The notes beneath the pieces were generated by a model. That model saw nothing but the letters and a program-made list of their open reading frames with translations, was not told the origin of the DNA and ran no database searches. A DNA stretch of 64,000 nucleotides, from contig CM066039.1 in the NCBI GenBank assembly GCA_033557465.1, positions 48,575,788 through 48,639,787 of the forward strand. The letters run 5' to 3'. How positions within the stretch are numbered: position 1 is the stretch's first letter; each line of letters begins with the position of its first letter. Below are positions 44,381 through 56,480 of this stretch, piece by piece. The translations under genes were made by a program, and so were the position numbers. Source of the DNA: Ichthyophis bannanicus. Lineage: Eukaryota > Chordata > Amphibia > Gymnophiona > Ichthyophiidae.

Positions 44381-45050
44381 AGCCTTGCACAGTCAGTGGA
44401 AACCATTCCATTCCTTTTTAATAATATATTTTCTTAATTAGAATGGAGTTGTGTTGTGGCTAGTAGTAATCCATTTGGCTATATACAAATAGGCCTTGAG
44501 ACTGATATCATGCCTTTAAAAAATGTTCTCTAAACAATTATGGCACTAATTTGGAGTTGGCCAATTTTAAGCCCTGTGCTTTTCCATCTGCTACCAGGCC
44601 CAGGTGAAAGAGCTGCTGCTGCTGCGAATAGGGCTGGGTTGGGTGGAAGAGGAGAAACTGGGCTCTACTGAGGAGCCATTGCTAAACCAAAGAAGAAAAC
44701 AGCCTTAGGACGGGATGGTGGAAGGAAAGCACAAAAAAGAAACCTGCAAACTATTAGACAAAATGAAAAATGTTCTCCTTGCTCCAAAAAAAACCCCCAA
44801 ACATTTTTCCCACCCCTAAACTCAAGAGCTCTGCTCTTAACGAGGGAAGCAACAGCAATGACTGAAAGATAAGGAACAGGTATTAAATCTTAGGTTTCAC
44901 TAAAAAAGTCTACCTGATTTTGTTACTATTTGTTATTTACTATGATACTTTATAGCCAAAGACCAAAATGACCCACCCGTGTGCCCTGCAAAGCATTTAG
45001 GGTTGTAATTGCTGTGGTTTGCAGGAAGTACATTGCCAGGCCTTTGGCAA
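44381..45050. other. Stretch without a recognised gene
   Basis: Only short frames and A/T-rich sequence are seen. No motif supports a function. Confidence 0.4.
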
Positions 45051-45051
45051 G

Positions 45052-45145
45052 GTAAGCCTGCAGCACTTGGTATGCCAAGGTAGTTTCCTGTCTAAGTACT
45101 GGCCAGTCCTGACTCTGCTTAGCTTCCATGATGAGATCAGCCTCA
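45052..45145 (-). repeat. 5S rRNA-derived sequence (pseudogene or SINE head)
   Basis: The minus strand matches the 3' two thirds of vertebrate 5S rRNA with scattered changes: CTGATCTC-like start, GGAAGCTAAGCAGAGTCAGG, GTACTTAGA and GCACTTGGTAT..GCTGCAGGCTT. The internal promoter boxes (A box GAAGCTAAGC, and the C box region) are partly recognisable. The first third is absent. It is too diverged to be a working 5S gene. It may be a 5S-headed SINE or a retro-copy. Confidence 0.65.
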
Positions 45146-45234
45146 GTAGCAAGGCCCAGAAGAAAAAAAGGCCCTCACTTGGTCTGCAGCTTGCGTGCAT
45201 CAGTGATGCTGAGGGCTAAGCTAGCGGTAGTTTA

Positions 45235-48200
45235 ACTACTGGCAGGGTCTCCCAAGATGGACAGGTCTCATCTGAGGTGCCAGATCAATACAAACCACCC
45301 ATCTGGGCAGCAGGAGCATGGGATGGTGTTGGTGGCAGAGGATCACATTTCTGTGACAATGTTAGAATTAAACTGCATGGAAAAAAGGCCTGGCAATCTA
45401 CTGTATCTTGCCACAAAAACCCAATGAAGAATCACAACAAAATGAATTGCACTAAAGTATTGAAAGATCAGACCCCCAGGTCAGAAGGCACTCAACTGGC
45501 TACTGGGGAGGAGCTGAAGACCTTTCAGAGTAAAGCCAGTATGTATGATGTGGTTGGATCAAAGCCTTCAGGACATCTGACTGCTGATGTAGTTGTGCAT
45601 GAAATGAGAGTCAGAAGCTGCAAAGATGTCTTACATATTGGGACATGGAATGTACAAAGCATGAACCAAGGGAAGTTGGAGGTGGACAAGAAAGAAATGG
45701 AACATGTACAACTCAATCTGTTGGGTGTCAACGAACTGAAATGGACTGGCATCGGGCACTTTGCATCTGATGATCACATGGTCTACTATGCTGGAAATGA
45801 AAGAGAAGAAATGGTATTGCATTTATAATTAAGAAATTTGCAAGAACTGTAATGAATACAATGTAATCAGTGAACACTTGATAGGCATTCCTCGTAGAGG
45901 AATAGAAATTAACAAACTATAATTCAACAGCTGCAGAGGATGAAGTTGAGTTCTATGAACAAGTACAAGCTGAAATTGACAGAACATGCGAACAGGATAT
46001 CCTGATAGTCATGGGTGACTGGAACGCAAAGGTTGGCAACAAAGAAGGTGGCAAACTGGTTGGAAAATATGGACTTGGTAACAGAAATGAAGCTGGAGAA
46101 AGACTGAGAGAATTCTGCAAGACCAATGATCTATTCATCTCAAACACCTTCCAGCAACACAAGCGGCGACTATACACAAGGATGTCACCCAATGGTTTGT
46201 ACAAAAATCAAATTGACCACATCTTTGGAAATCAATGATGGAAAAACTCTAACATCAACAAAGACAAACCCTGGAGCTGACTGGTACAGATCACCAACTA
46301 CTACTATGCAAACTCAAGCTAACATTGAAAAAGAGCAAGCCACTCATGAATGTAGCAAAATATGACCTCGAGTATATACCACTGGACTTTAAAGACTGTC
46401 TGTCTGCAAAATCAATTTGCTGCTTTAGATACAAATGACAGAGCTCCAGAAGAATTAGGGGATGACATCAAGAAGGTGGTGTTGGAAGAAAGGGAGAAGT
46501 CGCTCTACAAAGGGTGAAAAAGCAAAAACAGCCAAAATGGATGACTTAATAACTCTGAAAATTGCCTCTTTCTCCTCTGGCTTTAGCTACTCTGCGTTTC
46601 TGGGCAATCGTGGAACTCAACAGAAATTTCCAACGTGCAGCAAGACAAGACAAGAAGTACTACAATGATGCATGCAAGGAAATAGAAGCAGAAACTATAA
46701 GAGGTAGAACAAGATTGGCTTTCCTAAAGCTGCGAGTTAAAAACAAAAAAAAATCAAGCCTCGAAATGGAATGTTACAAGATGCTCAAGAATCCATATTG
46801 AATGATGCTGAGAAAATGAAAAGATAGAGAGAATATAGTCATATGATAAAGATTAAGTGGATCAACAGCTGTTTTAACCTGTACCTTATGATCTGGAACC
46901 ATTGGTGATAAAAAGTCGAAGCAGCATTGAAAGCCCTTATCAAAGAACAAAGTACCAGGCAATGATGGCATTCCCATTGAAGTATTACAGCAGTCTGCAG
47001 CTGTTACCACACTTAAAAGGTTCTGCCAGGAAATTTGGAAGACATGGCCAACTGACTGGAAAAGATCTGTGTTTATACCAATACTAAAGAGAGGTGATCC
47101 AACTGACTGTGGAAATTATCGCACAATTGCTTTGATCCCACATGCCAGCAAGTTTCTACTCAAGATTATTTAGCAGAGACTACAACCATACCTGGAACGA
47201 GAACTTCCTGAAGTGCAAGCAGGGTTCAGGAAGGGGCGAGTAATAAGAGCCGCCATCACAGATTTGAGAGATCCTTAAAGACTAAAGAATACCAAAAGGA
47301 TATCTATGTGTTTTTTATTGATTACAGCAAAGCTTTTGACTGTGTAAACCATGAGAAACTCTGGTCCACATTAAGCATCATGGGTATACCAGAACACTTG
47401 ATCGTTCTCTTGCACAAACTTTACATTGATCAAGAAGCAACAAGGAGAAACAGAATGGTTGGTTTTAAAATCAGCAAAGGTGTATGACAAGGCTGCATAC
47501 TTTCCCCATACCTGCTTAATTTATATGCAGAACAAATCATTAGAGAAGCAGGACTGTATGAAGACAACCAAGGTGTGAAGATTGGTGGAAGACTCGTCAA
47601 CAACCTTCGCTATGCTGATACTACATTACTGGCTGAAAGTGAAGATTTGAAACATTTGCTTCTCAAGATCAGGTACTTTATCTTAAAATGGGCCTGCACC
47701 TTAATGTAAAGAAGACAGATCTTGAAAACTAGCAAAATCAAGTTCATTGTTTGATGGAGGAGAAATTGAAATAGTGGACAACTTTACCTTACTTGGATCA
47801 ACTATCAATAAAAGAAACAAGTAGTCAAGAAATCTGACTCATTGCTCTTTGGCAGAATGGCTATGGAGGAACTAGACAAGATTCTCAAGAGCAGAGATGT
47901 CTCTCTTCATGCAAAGATTTGACTTGTTCAAGCCATGGTATTTTAAATAACGTCATATGGATGTGAAAGTTGGACAGTGAAAAAGATAGACAGAAAATCT
48001 ATGCCTTTGAATTATGGTGCTGGTGAAGAATACTGTGTATAGCATGGACTGCCCAAACAACAAACCACTCAGTACTAGAGGAGATCAAACCTAAGCTTTC
48101 TTTAGAAGCTCAGATGACAAGAATTTGATTTTCATACTTTGGACACATCATGCAACGAGAGAGATCATTAGAGAAAGACATCATGCTTGGGAAGGTAGGT

Positions 48201-48370
48201 CAACACAAAAGAGGAAGGCCAGCAATGAGATGGATCGATACTATAACAGCAGCTATGGGTGCCACTCTGTCAACAATGACACATCTGACTGAAGAACGAA
48301 CACAGTTTAGGACATCCAGAGGGTCACTATAAGTTGACACCGAATCAATGGCACTTAACAACTTAAACCT
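45235..48370 (+). mobile_element. RTE (BovB-like) LINE, full-length but broken
   Basis: The single ORF of an RTE element is visible in pieces. APE endonuclease: LHIGTWNVQSMNQGKLEV, LLGVNELKWTGIGHF, VMGDWNAKVGNKEGG, NTFQQHKRRLY and NQIDHIF. RT: FIPILKRGDPTDCGNYRTIA, QAGFRKGR, FIDYSKAFDCVNHEKLW, GCILSPYLLNLYAEQIIREA and LRYADTTLLAESEDL, where YADDT has become YADTT through a deletion. The C-terminus has HKRGRPAMRWIDTI. The tail (GACTTGAC-like, AATGGCACTTAACAAC) resembles RTE 3' ends. Numerous stops and frameshifts make it inactive. Confidence 0.8.
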
Positions 48371-48639
48371 GAACTTGGCGATGAAAAGTAATTACTGTAG
48401 ACCTTAGACTTCTCTCCGTGGTAACCCGATCAGTGTGAAATGTTCCTTGAAGCTGACTTCAGCTCAGTTATCTACAACCCTTCCACTGTATTCTAACTCC
48501 TTGGGACTCATTTCTTCTACTAAAGAGGACGTGAATATTTATTTTATTTTGGGTTACACTTAATAGCCTTCAAGACTGAAGTGCTTTTTTTTATTAAAAA
48601 CTGGAACAAACAGCTCTGTATGGAACAGATGCACAACAG

Positions 48640-49133
48640 GAAAACATAGAAAATGATGGCAGCTAAAGACCATATGGCCTATCCAATCTGCCCATCCAAC
48701 TACTAAATTCTACAATACCTTTCTGTGCCTTGGTGATACTTCTGTACTTGTCCCATGCTTTCTTGAATTCAGATACAGTTCCTGTCTCCACTGGGAGGCT
48801 GTTACATGCATTTGTAAAGAAATATTTTCTTAGATTACTTTCAAGTCTATCCCCTTTCACCTTCAGTCTATGATCCTTCATTCAAGAGCTTCCTTTCAAT
48901 TGAAAGGCCCATTTCCTGTGTATTTGTACCATGGAGGTATTTAAATATCTCTCTCATATCTCCTTTCTCCTGCCTTTTCTCCACTGTAATACTGTACATG
49001 TTGAGATCCTTAAGTCTATCCCCTTATACTTTATGACAAAGACCACAGACCAGTTTAGTAGCCACTTACCTGACTCCATCCTTTTTATATCCCCTTGAAG
49101 GTACAGTCTCCAGAATTGTACACAGTACTCCAA
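48640..49133 (-). repeat. CR1/L3-like LINE 3' end
   Basis: The minus strand at 48663-48881 encodes a CR1-group C-terminus: DHRLKVKGDRLESNLRKYFF followed by TNACNSLPVETGTVSEFKKA and WDKY. It ends near 49133, where DIRS RNase H sequence starts. The same family is found antisense at 12498 and as scraps inside DIRS 4 and DIRS 5. Confidence 0.6.
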
Positions 49134-49162
49134 ATGGACGACCAGGTGGCGATGTTCTATGT

Positions 49163-51585
49163 CAGGGGTGTCAAACTCAAATACACAGTGGGCCAAAATG
49201 TAAAACTTGAACAAAGTCGTGGGCCAGCATTGAACAAATGAACCTTTTAATATGGACCCAAACAAGATTTGCTTTAACATTGAATATGAAGCAACACTTA
49301 TTACTATACAATTTATAACTTAATAGTTCAGATATGCAAAAACCAATTTCAAATAAAAAAAAAACATCAATGACATTCATTTATTAAATAAGATTTAAAT
49401 AATTTTTAAAATAACAATAATAAAATTAATCAACCATTCAAGCCCATGTCTTGGAGTAGCAAGAAAAAGTGCATAAAGAAAACGTTAATTATGGCTCAGT
49501 TTGCTGCACACTGATCTAATCTGATGTGCCCAAGCCAGATACCTGGCATCTCTTCTTGGATGATAGTTCATCAATGTCTGGGCTCAGGCTTTGAGCTGAG
49601 GAAATCCTCAGTATCGAGCGAAGGTGTTCATCAGTCAGACGTCTCCTGTGAGATGTTTTGGTCATCTTCATCGAGGAGAAAAGTTGCTCACATAGATAAG
49701 TGCTGCCGAACATGGAGAGCATCTGAGCAGCTTGGGTGCGGAGCTGAGGCATTGTGTCAGGGATGAACTGTGGAAACTGGGCGGCGCCCACAGCATCATA
49801 CTTTGACTTCAGCGTGTCATTACACTGGAGTTCAATTAGCTCCATTTGGAGGTTGGTTGGTGCGTTTTCCACATTAACTGCAAAGGGATTACTGAGCAGT
49901 TCAAACCTACATTTCTGGACATCAAAGTCGGCAAATCGCTGGCTAAACTCAGCGCCGAGTACACTGAGTTTTTCAGCAAACTGTGCACATGGGAACAAGT
50001 TGGTAAAGAACTGCGTTTTCATGGTTTGGCAGCAGGGAAAATGGCCAAGGTTTCCTTGCAGCATCTGATTCTCCCACAGGCACAGTTTAGTTTTAAAAGC
50101 CCTCACTGCAGCGTACATGTCTGTGATGATGCGCCCCCGCCCCTGAAGCTGCAGGTTCAGCGCATCGAGATGGCTCGAGATGTCACACAGAAAGGCCAGC
50201 TCACACAAACTTTTTCTCCCGAAGCTCTGCTGTGTCCTTCCCTTTGCTTTCCAGAAACTGACATATTTCCTTATGCAGCTCAAAACATCTATTCAGTACT
50301 TTTCCTCGGCTTAACCATCTCACCTCTGTGTGATACGGCACGTCTGCGTATTCTGAACCACACTCCTCCAGAAAAGACTTAAACTGGCGGTGATTCAGAC
50401 CTTTGGCTCTTATAAAGTTAACCACTTGTGTTACTGTGGTCATAACATGTTCCATCTTTAGGGCTTTGCCACACAATGATTCCTGATGTATGATGCAGTG
50501 ATAAACAGTTAGTTCACCTGCACAGTTCTCTTCCTGCATCTTCTCCCGGACCCTGCCCACCAGTCTTGTTTTACCGCACATTGCTGGCGCACCATCTGTC
50601 GTTAATCCCACGAGTTTATCCCACGGCAGCTTTATTTCAGTTACGCATTTGGAAACCTCCTCATAAATTTCCTTTCCTGTGGTTGTGCCATGCATTGATT
50701 TGAATCCCAATAGCTCCTCCGTAACACACATATTTGAGTCCACTCCACGGATGAAGACTGACAGCTGAGCAGTATCAGATGCGTCGCTGCTCTCATCCAC
50801 AGCAAGGGAGAATGCAACGAAATCTTTTCCCTTTTCCAAAAGCTGGTCATACAGATTGGTGGCAAGATCACATGTGCGATCAGCTACTGTGTTTCTGCTC
50901 AGGCTCACGTTTGAAAAGGCTTGCTTTTTCTCTGGGCACACGATGTCACAAACTTTCAACATGCACTTTTTCACAAACTCTCCCTCATTAAAGGGCCGGG
51001 CTGATTTTGCAATCTCTGCTGCCACAATATAACTAGCCTTTACAGCAGCCTCACTTTGATGTGGCTTTTTTGAACATATTCTGTTGTGAAACCAAACTTC
51101 TTTTCATCTCCTCCACTTTCTGGCTCCTTTGAGTCATGTCCAGGTCCTTGTACTTGTCATGGTGTTTTGTTTCATAGTGTCGTCGAATGTTATACTCCTT
51201 AGTTATAGCCACGTTGACTCCACAAATCAGACAAACAGGTCTGTCTTTTACATATGTAAACAAATATTCTGTCTCCCACCTGTCCAGAAAGTTCCTGTTG
51301 TCTGCCTTTCTTTTTGCCATTTTTGGGAAGGGGTTCCACAGTGACAGTTGTAGCTTGAGATCGCTATGACTTCTGTCACACAGGAGAGGGCGTTTCTGGG
51401 ACCTGTCCTGATTGATGCGCCAAAACAACAGCAAGGCATTATGGGATTTGTAGTATTAGCGATGAATGAATGCGCTGTATAATACCGGCGGGCTAGCTCT
51501 AGTAGTCATTTGGTATAGCTCGCGGGCCAAATATAATTACACTACGGGCCAAATTTGGCCTGCGGGCCAGAGTTTGACGCCTATG
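49163..51585 (-). mobile_element. hAT transposon, nearly complete, 8 bp target duplication
   Basis: It is flanked by TTCTATGT at 49155-49162 and 51586-51593. The terminal repeats are CAGGGGTGTCAAACTC and, inverted, CATAGGCGTCAAACTC. The 2423 bp carry one transposase gene on the minus strand and short subterminal GGGCCA/TGGCCC-rich regions. It sits inside DIRS 6, so it is younger than that element. Confidence 0.93.
49516..51320 (-). pseudogene. hAT transposase, about 600 residues, two frameshifts
   Basis: This is a cut-and-paste transposase. From MAKRKADNRNFLDRWETEYL at 51320 comes a BED-like zinc finger (VCLICGVNVAITKEYNIRRH, YETKH). The RNase H-fold core has [20 protein letters not shown] (first Asp), [11 protein letters not shown] (second Asp), [12 protein letters not shown] and [10 protein letters not shown]. 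The C-terminal dimerisation block is FGSTYLCEQLFSSMK with LTDEHLRSILRI. Only two breaks are seen: one near 51045 (between ATSK and SEAAVKAS, two bases missing) and one in an A run near 50215. All key residues are kept. Family length and style resemble the source of GTF2IRD2/ZBED5-type host genes. Confidence 0.9.
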
Positions 51586-51672
51586 TTCTATGTGAACAAA
51601 TAGGGAGGCATGGGCTCATACCTCCTTTGCTGGGAAGCTGTCCAGTTGTGAAAGTTTGCTCTGCTCTCTGGC

Positions 51673-52870
51673 ATGGACCTGAGAGCAACTTACCTCCCCA
51701 GTGAGCTCAACATCCTTTGTGGACCAGCTCAGCCGAGTCTTTCAACCACAAGAATGGATGCTCAACAGTTGTGGTGGACCAGATCTTCTGGGAGCGCCCA
51801 ATTGGCTCAGTTCTGCTTCTGGAGAATGGCCTGCGGCCGCCTGGCCTCAGACACCTTTCTTCTCTACTGGAGGAGTGGTCTGCTGTGCGCATATCCCCTA
51901 ATACCACTCATGGCGAAGACTCTTCTGAAGCTCCCGGCAGACAGGGGCCATGTAATACTCATTGCCCTGTATTGGCCTCAGCAGCCTTGGTTCCCGCTGC
52001 TATTGTAGCTCTCTCAGAAGTAGTCACACTAGCTGGGCTCCAATCCGGGCCTTATCTCTCAGGAAGACAAGATCTTGTTACATCCCAATGTCTGCTCCCT
52101 GGCCCTCATGACCTGGATGCTGAGTTGGTAGCGCTCTCCGAGCTCCACCTTAGAATGTCACAAATGTCCTCCTGGCATCTGTGTGATTGGGGCCTACTAC
52201 TGTGGCTCAAGGGGAAGCCCATCTTGGCTCGGCCGCTGATGGCTTGCTTCATGCAAGGCCTGCCCCTCTCGAAGCCTCTTGTGGTAGCTTGGGACTTCAA
52301 CGTGGTGTTTGGTTCAGCTCATGTGAACTTCCTTCGAGCCTCTAGACTTATGTCCCTTGAAACTCCTGACCTAGAACATCCTGTTTTTAGTGGTCATGTT
52401 GGCCTGACGTGTTAGTGAGCTCCAAGCTTTGCTGGCTCACCCGCTCTATACCAGGTTTCATCATAACCAGGGAGTTCTCCACATGCACCCCTGGTTTCTA
52501 CCGAAGGTGGTCTCAGTGTTCCACCTCAACCATAAGAGTCCTTCTGACTTTCCCCAGCGTCACACCAAAAGGAGCGAGGTGGAGTTGCACGATGGACTGT
52601 AATTAAGCCCTGGACTGCACGAAGATGTACCGCAAGTCAACTCAACTCTTTGTTTCCTTTGATCCCAGCAAGCGGGTGCTGCTGTCTTGAAGCGCACTGC
52701 TTTGCCCTGGCTTACTCCCAGGCAGGGCTAAGCCTTGAAGGTCATGTTATGGCTCATAACGTCTGTGCCATGGCTGCATCTATGGTAGACCTCCACTCCG
52801 TATCGGCAGAGGACATCTGTAAGGCTACTAAGTGGTCCTCTATCCACACCTTCACAGCCCATTACTGACT
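51673..52870 (+). pseudogene. DIRS 6 RNase H end and tyrosine recombinase, decayed
   Basis: RNase H text (LRATYLPSELNILCG) is followed by PADRGHVILIALYWPQQPWF, the linker common to these elements. Recombinase text includes LVVAWDFNVVF, RVSELQALLAHP (Arg I kept, but the preceding codon is TGA) and AHNVCAMAAS, where His-x-x-Arg has become His-x-x-Cys. It ends with DICKATKWSSIHTFTAHY and the Tyr. The stop and the Arg-to-Cys change are both C-to-T at CpG. Confidence 0.75.
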
Positions 52871-53149
52871 GGATGGCGATTCCTAACAGGATAGCAATTT
52901 TGGCCAAATCGTGCTCTAGCACCTCTTTGAGTCTTGGAGAGTGAGCTCCTGCCCACTGGCCCTTCTGTCCATCCAGGTTACCTGCAAAACCTCTGTTTAT
53001 GCTAAAGCAGTTGAGTCCCTAGAGGGACTCCCATACTGTTACTCCTGTTCTCCAGTTCTGTTGCCCGAAGTTGATCTCCTCCTTTAGGTTCCAGAAGCCT
53101 GCAGCTTGGTAATCCCAAATGTGAGGACAGTTTTTTTTGTTTGTTTGTT

Positions 53150-53443
53150 TTTTTTCTCACCTGTAGCAGGTGTTCTCCATGAATAGCAGGAATAAGTCCT
53201 CACAACCCTTTCACCTCTCTGGGGAGTTGCTGTTTTGTTTTTTTGGCTCCTATCTTATCAGACTGGAGAAGATGGTGCCATGACATGCAGGATGGCAGGC
53301 ACATATATGCGGTGTACCTTCCAAAAGCTTCCAGTGGAATCTGGGGAGCATTCCCATATGGGGCTCTGTCAGTGACATCACCCATACATGAGGACTTATT
53401 CCTGCTGTTCATGGAGAACACCTGCTACAGGTGAGTAGCTACA
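53150..53443. repeat. DIRS 6 terminal hairpin repeat
   Basis: CACCTGTAGCAGGTGTTCTC at the left is complemented at 53415-53436. Between the arms lies a segment resembling the terminal repeat of DIRS 4 (GGGGAGCATTCCCATATGGGG; TGAGGACTTATTCCTGCTG). Confidence 0.7.
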
Positions 53444-53990
53444 CTTTATTCCCCAACACTTTTCATTAAACCACAGCTACATATGCTATGTTTTGTTCTA
53501 AGATAAAACTTTGGCTGAAAAACATCTCTTTCAGGTACCATGTTCGAGGCAGTAGACTTGAATTTTACTGTATTAGCTACATTATGTTAAACTGGTCCTC
53601 ATTTTTTCTCTTATCGCCCTCCCTCTTCCCCAAGATGTTACACTTTTTTTTTTGTTTTTTTTTAAATTCGCTCTTGGTCTGGCTTGTGTCATTATATGTT
53701 TCTGTGTTGGTTATTGACTCTGGTTTTAATATTGGAAGTTGCCTTGATGATATCCCTAAGGCTGTATGATGAAAATGAATAACAAATGTAAAGATACATT
53801 TTAGAGACGACATGGAGATCAAAATAGATATGGTGAGGTCAAGCTGGTCACAATTCCAATGCTATTTTCGAAAAGGGTTTGTTGTGAAGCCTTTTTCTAA
53901 AATACAGAATAAGGAGGCGCAGGAGTGCACATCTGTGCCAATACATGGAGCCAGACAAGTTTTATTTTGCAAATCCACAAGCAGAAAAGT
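53444..53990. other. Spacer with LINE-tail-like end
   Basis: No gene is seen. At 53700-53800 the sequence (GTTGCCTTGATGATATCC, AATGAATAACAAATG) resembles the 3' tail of a CR1-group LINE. Confidence 0.35.
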
Positions 53991-53994
53991 TCAA

Positions 53995-55375
53995 CATAGT
54001 ATTGACCACCACCTTCTCCTTCACACATTATCCTCACTTGGTTTTAAGGGCTCTGTGCTGTCCTGATTCTCTTATCTCTCCAATCCCTCTTTCATTGTTT
54101 GTTCTGATGGTTCCTCCTCTACTACTATCCCATTCTCAGTTGGTGTACCACAAGGGTCTGTTCTGGGCCCTCTCCTTTTCTCTCTACACCAGTGGTTCCC
54201 AAGCCAGTCAGGTTTTCAGAATATCCACAATGAATATGCATGAGATCTGCATACAATGGAAGCAGTGTATGCAGATCTATCTCATCCACAATGACTATGC
54301 ATATCTTGAAAACCTGACTTGCCTGGGGGGTACCCAAGGACTGGGTTGGGAACCACTGCTCTACACACTGTCCCTTGGTGCTCTCATCTCCTCCCATGGA
54401 TTTCAGTATCATTTTTATGACGACGATTCCTAGATCTATCTTTCTACACCTGATATTTCTCAAACACTCCAGGCCTGTATCTCTGCCTGTCTAACATTGG
54501 CACCTGGATGTCTCATCGCTGTTTGAAACTAAACATGGACAAAACCAAACTTCTTATACTTCACCCTAAACTTTCCTCTTTTCTCTAGCTCTGTTGCTAC
54601 CACTTTTCTACTTCTTGTTTCCTCAGCCCATAACCTTAGTGTCATCTTTGACTCCTCCCTTTCCTTCTCTTCACATATTCAACAGATAGCTAAAACCTGT
54701 TTCTTTCTCTATAATGTTAACAATTTCCTCTCTGAACACACTACTAAAACACTTGTGCACTCTCTAATTACTTCCCAACTTGAGTATTGCAACCTCCCTT
54801 CTTGCTGATCTCCCTCGGAGTCATCTCTTTCCCCTTCAAATCTATTCAGAACTCTGCTGCGCAACTAATCTTTTACCAGCCTCGATATATTTATATAACC
54901 ACTCTTCTCAGGTCCCTCCTTTGACTTCCCTTCCGTTTCCGTATCAAATTCACTCATTCTTCTGCTCCTCACTATGTTTCCTCTCTCGTCTCCCCCTACA
55001 CCTCTCCTTGTGAACTCTGCTCTTCTACTGGCTTGCTTCTCTCTATGCCCTTCTTTTCCACTGCTAACTCCAGACTTCATTCCTTTCACCTTGCTGCTCC
55101 TTATGCCTGGAACAAACCTCCTAAGTCTGTGCATCATGCTTCATCTCTGCACCTTTTCAAATCTATGCTAAAGGCTCACCTCTTTGAGGCTGCTTTTGTA
55201 TCCTGATCCCTTGTGCCTCCTTACCCTTCCCTATTCTATCCTTCTTAGCTTTTGTCTTGTCTGTCTTGATTAGATTGCAAATTCTGACGAATAGGGACTG
55301 TCAATATCCATGTTTGTACAGCACTGAGTATGGCTTGTAACGCTTTATAAATGTTTAATAGAAGTAGTAGTATTC
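53995..55375 (+). repeat. L2-like LINE copy A (RT to 3' end), with a MITE inside
   Basis: Translation with breaks gives [50 protein letters not shown] (YADDS altered), LKLNMDKTKLLILH and the C-terminal SPYTSPC..LHLFKSMLKAHLFEA. The order is that of an L2-group ORF2 from RT palm to end. A 169 bp hAT MITE interrupts it. Start and stop fit 5' truncation. Confidence 0.7.
54190..54358. mobile_element. 169 bp hAT MITE with 8 bp target duplication
   Basis: It is flanked by CTCTACAC (54182-54189 and 54359-54366). The ends are CAGTGGTTCCCAA and TTGGGAACCACTG. The interior is nearly palindromic (ATGCATGAGATCTGCATAC against GTATGCAGATCTATCTCAT). It has no coding capacity and depends on a hAT transposase in trans. 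Confidence 0.92.
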
Positions 55376-55527
55376 ATTCCTCCTTCAGCTTGGCCTGTCT
55401 CTGGAGGTAAGGGGAATGCTGGCTGTTTTGGGTTGGTACGTCACTTTTTTTTGTACATATTTCTAAAAAAAAACACTTTTATATAAATTTTATGTGACTA
55501 GATGCTTTTGACACTGCTAACTACCAC

Positions 55528-56480
55528 ATTCTCTTCAATAGCTTGTCCTTCTTAGTTTCAAGGGCTCTGTACTATCCTAGTTCTCTTCTTATCTCTCCCA
55601 TTACACTTACAGCATTTGTACTGGTATATCCTCCACTGCTATCCTACTCTTGGTTGGTGTACCCCAAAGGGTGTGTTTTAGGCCCATTCCTTTTCTCTCT
55701 ATATACCCAGTCTCTTGGTACACTTATCTCCTCCCATGGTTTTCAGTACCATCATTATGCTGATGACTCTTAAATCTACCTCTCTACACCTGAACTCTCT
55801 CCAGCAACCCAGGTCCGGATCACTGCCTGCCTATCTGACATTGCCACCTGGATGTCTCACCACTGTTTGAAATTTAACATGGCCAAAACAGAGCTTCTTA
55901 TTTTCACCCTAAATCCACCTCACCCCCTTTCTCAGTCTGTTTCCTCAGCTTGCAACCTTGGGGTAGTTTTCAACTCCTCCCTCCCCATACACATCCAACT
56001 GATAGGATTTTAGCTATCACTTCTTTCTCTATAGCATCAGCAAAGTTCACCCCATCCTTTTGGAACACACTACTAAGATGCTTATCCACTCTAGTCACCT
56101 CCTGTCTAGACTATTGCAACCTCCTACTTGCTGGTCCCCCTCTGAATCATCTCTCTCCCCTCTGATCTGTTCAAAACTCATCTGCACAGCTCATCTTCCG
56201 CCAGCCTCGATATGCTCATATTACCCCTCTTCTCGTCACTTTATTGGCTCCCTATCCATTTCCGTATCCAGTTCAAACATCTCCTGCTGATTTATAAGGC
56301 ATTCACTCTGCCATGCCTCATTACCTTTTCTTTCTTATTTCTCCCTACACCCCTTCTCCGAAACTCCACTCTTCTGGCAAATCACTTCTATCTGTGCCCT
56401 TCTCTTCTACTGCCAATGCCAGACTTTGGTCCTTTCACCTTGCTGCTCCTTATGTCTGGAACAAACTACCTGTATACCAC
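55528..56480 (+). repeat. L2-like LINE copy B
   Basis: This second copy has the same RT order as copy [12 protein letters not shown], a GVPQG-like block, [10 protein letters not shown] (catalytic YADD kept), SHHCLKFNMAKTELLIF and LSTLVTSCLDYCNLLLAG. Its end near APYVWNKLPVYHH joins copy C through a CAC repeat (56470-56493). Confidence 0.7.

Larger units (their letters stand above)
49134..53443 (+). mobile_element. DIRS element 6, 5'-truncated, interrupted by a hAT
   Basis: The left boundary falls inside RNase H: DDQVAMFYVNK is read across the hAT insertion (49134-49162 joined to 51594 onward). After that come the rest of RNase H, a decayed tyrosine recombinase (about 51673-52870) and a hairpin terminal repeat at 53150-53443 (CACCTGTAGCAGGTGTTCTCC, later its complement). 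Gag and most of RT are missing. Confidence 0.75.

Noticed and set aside
45052..45145. A working 5S rRNA gene
   Set aside because: The first third is missing and there are many substitutions.
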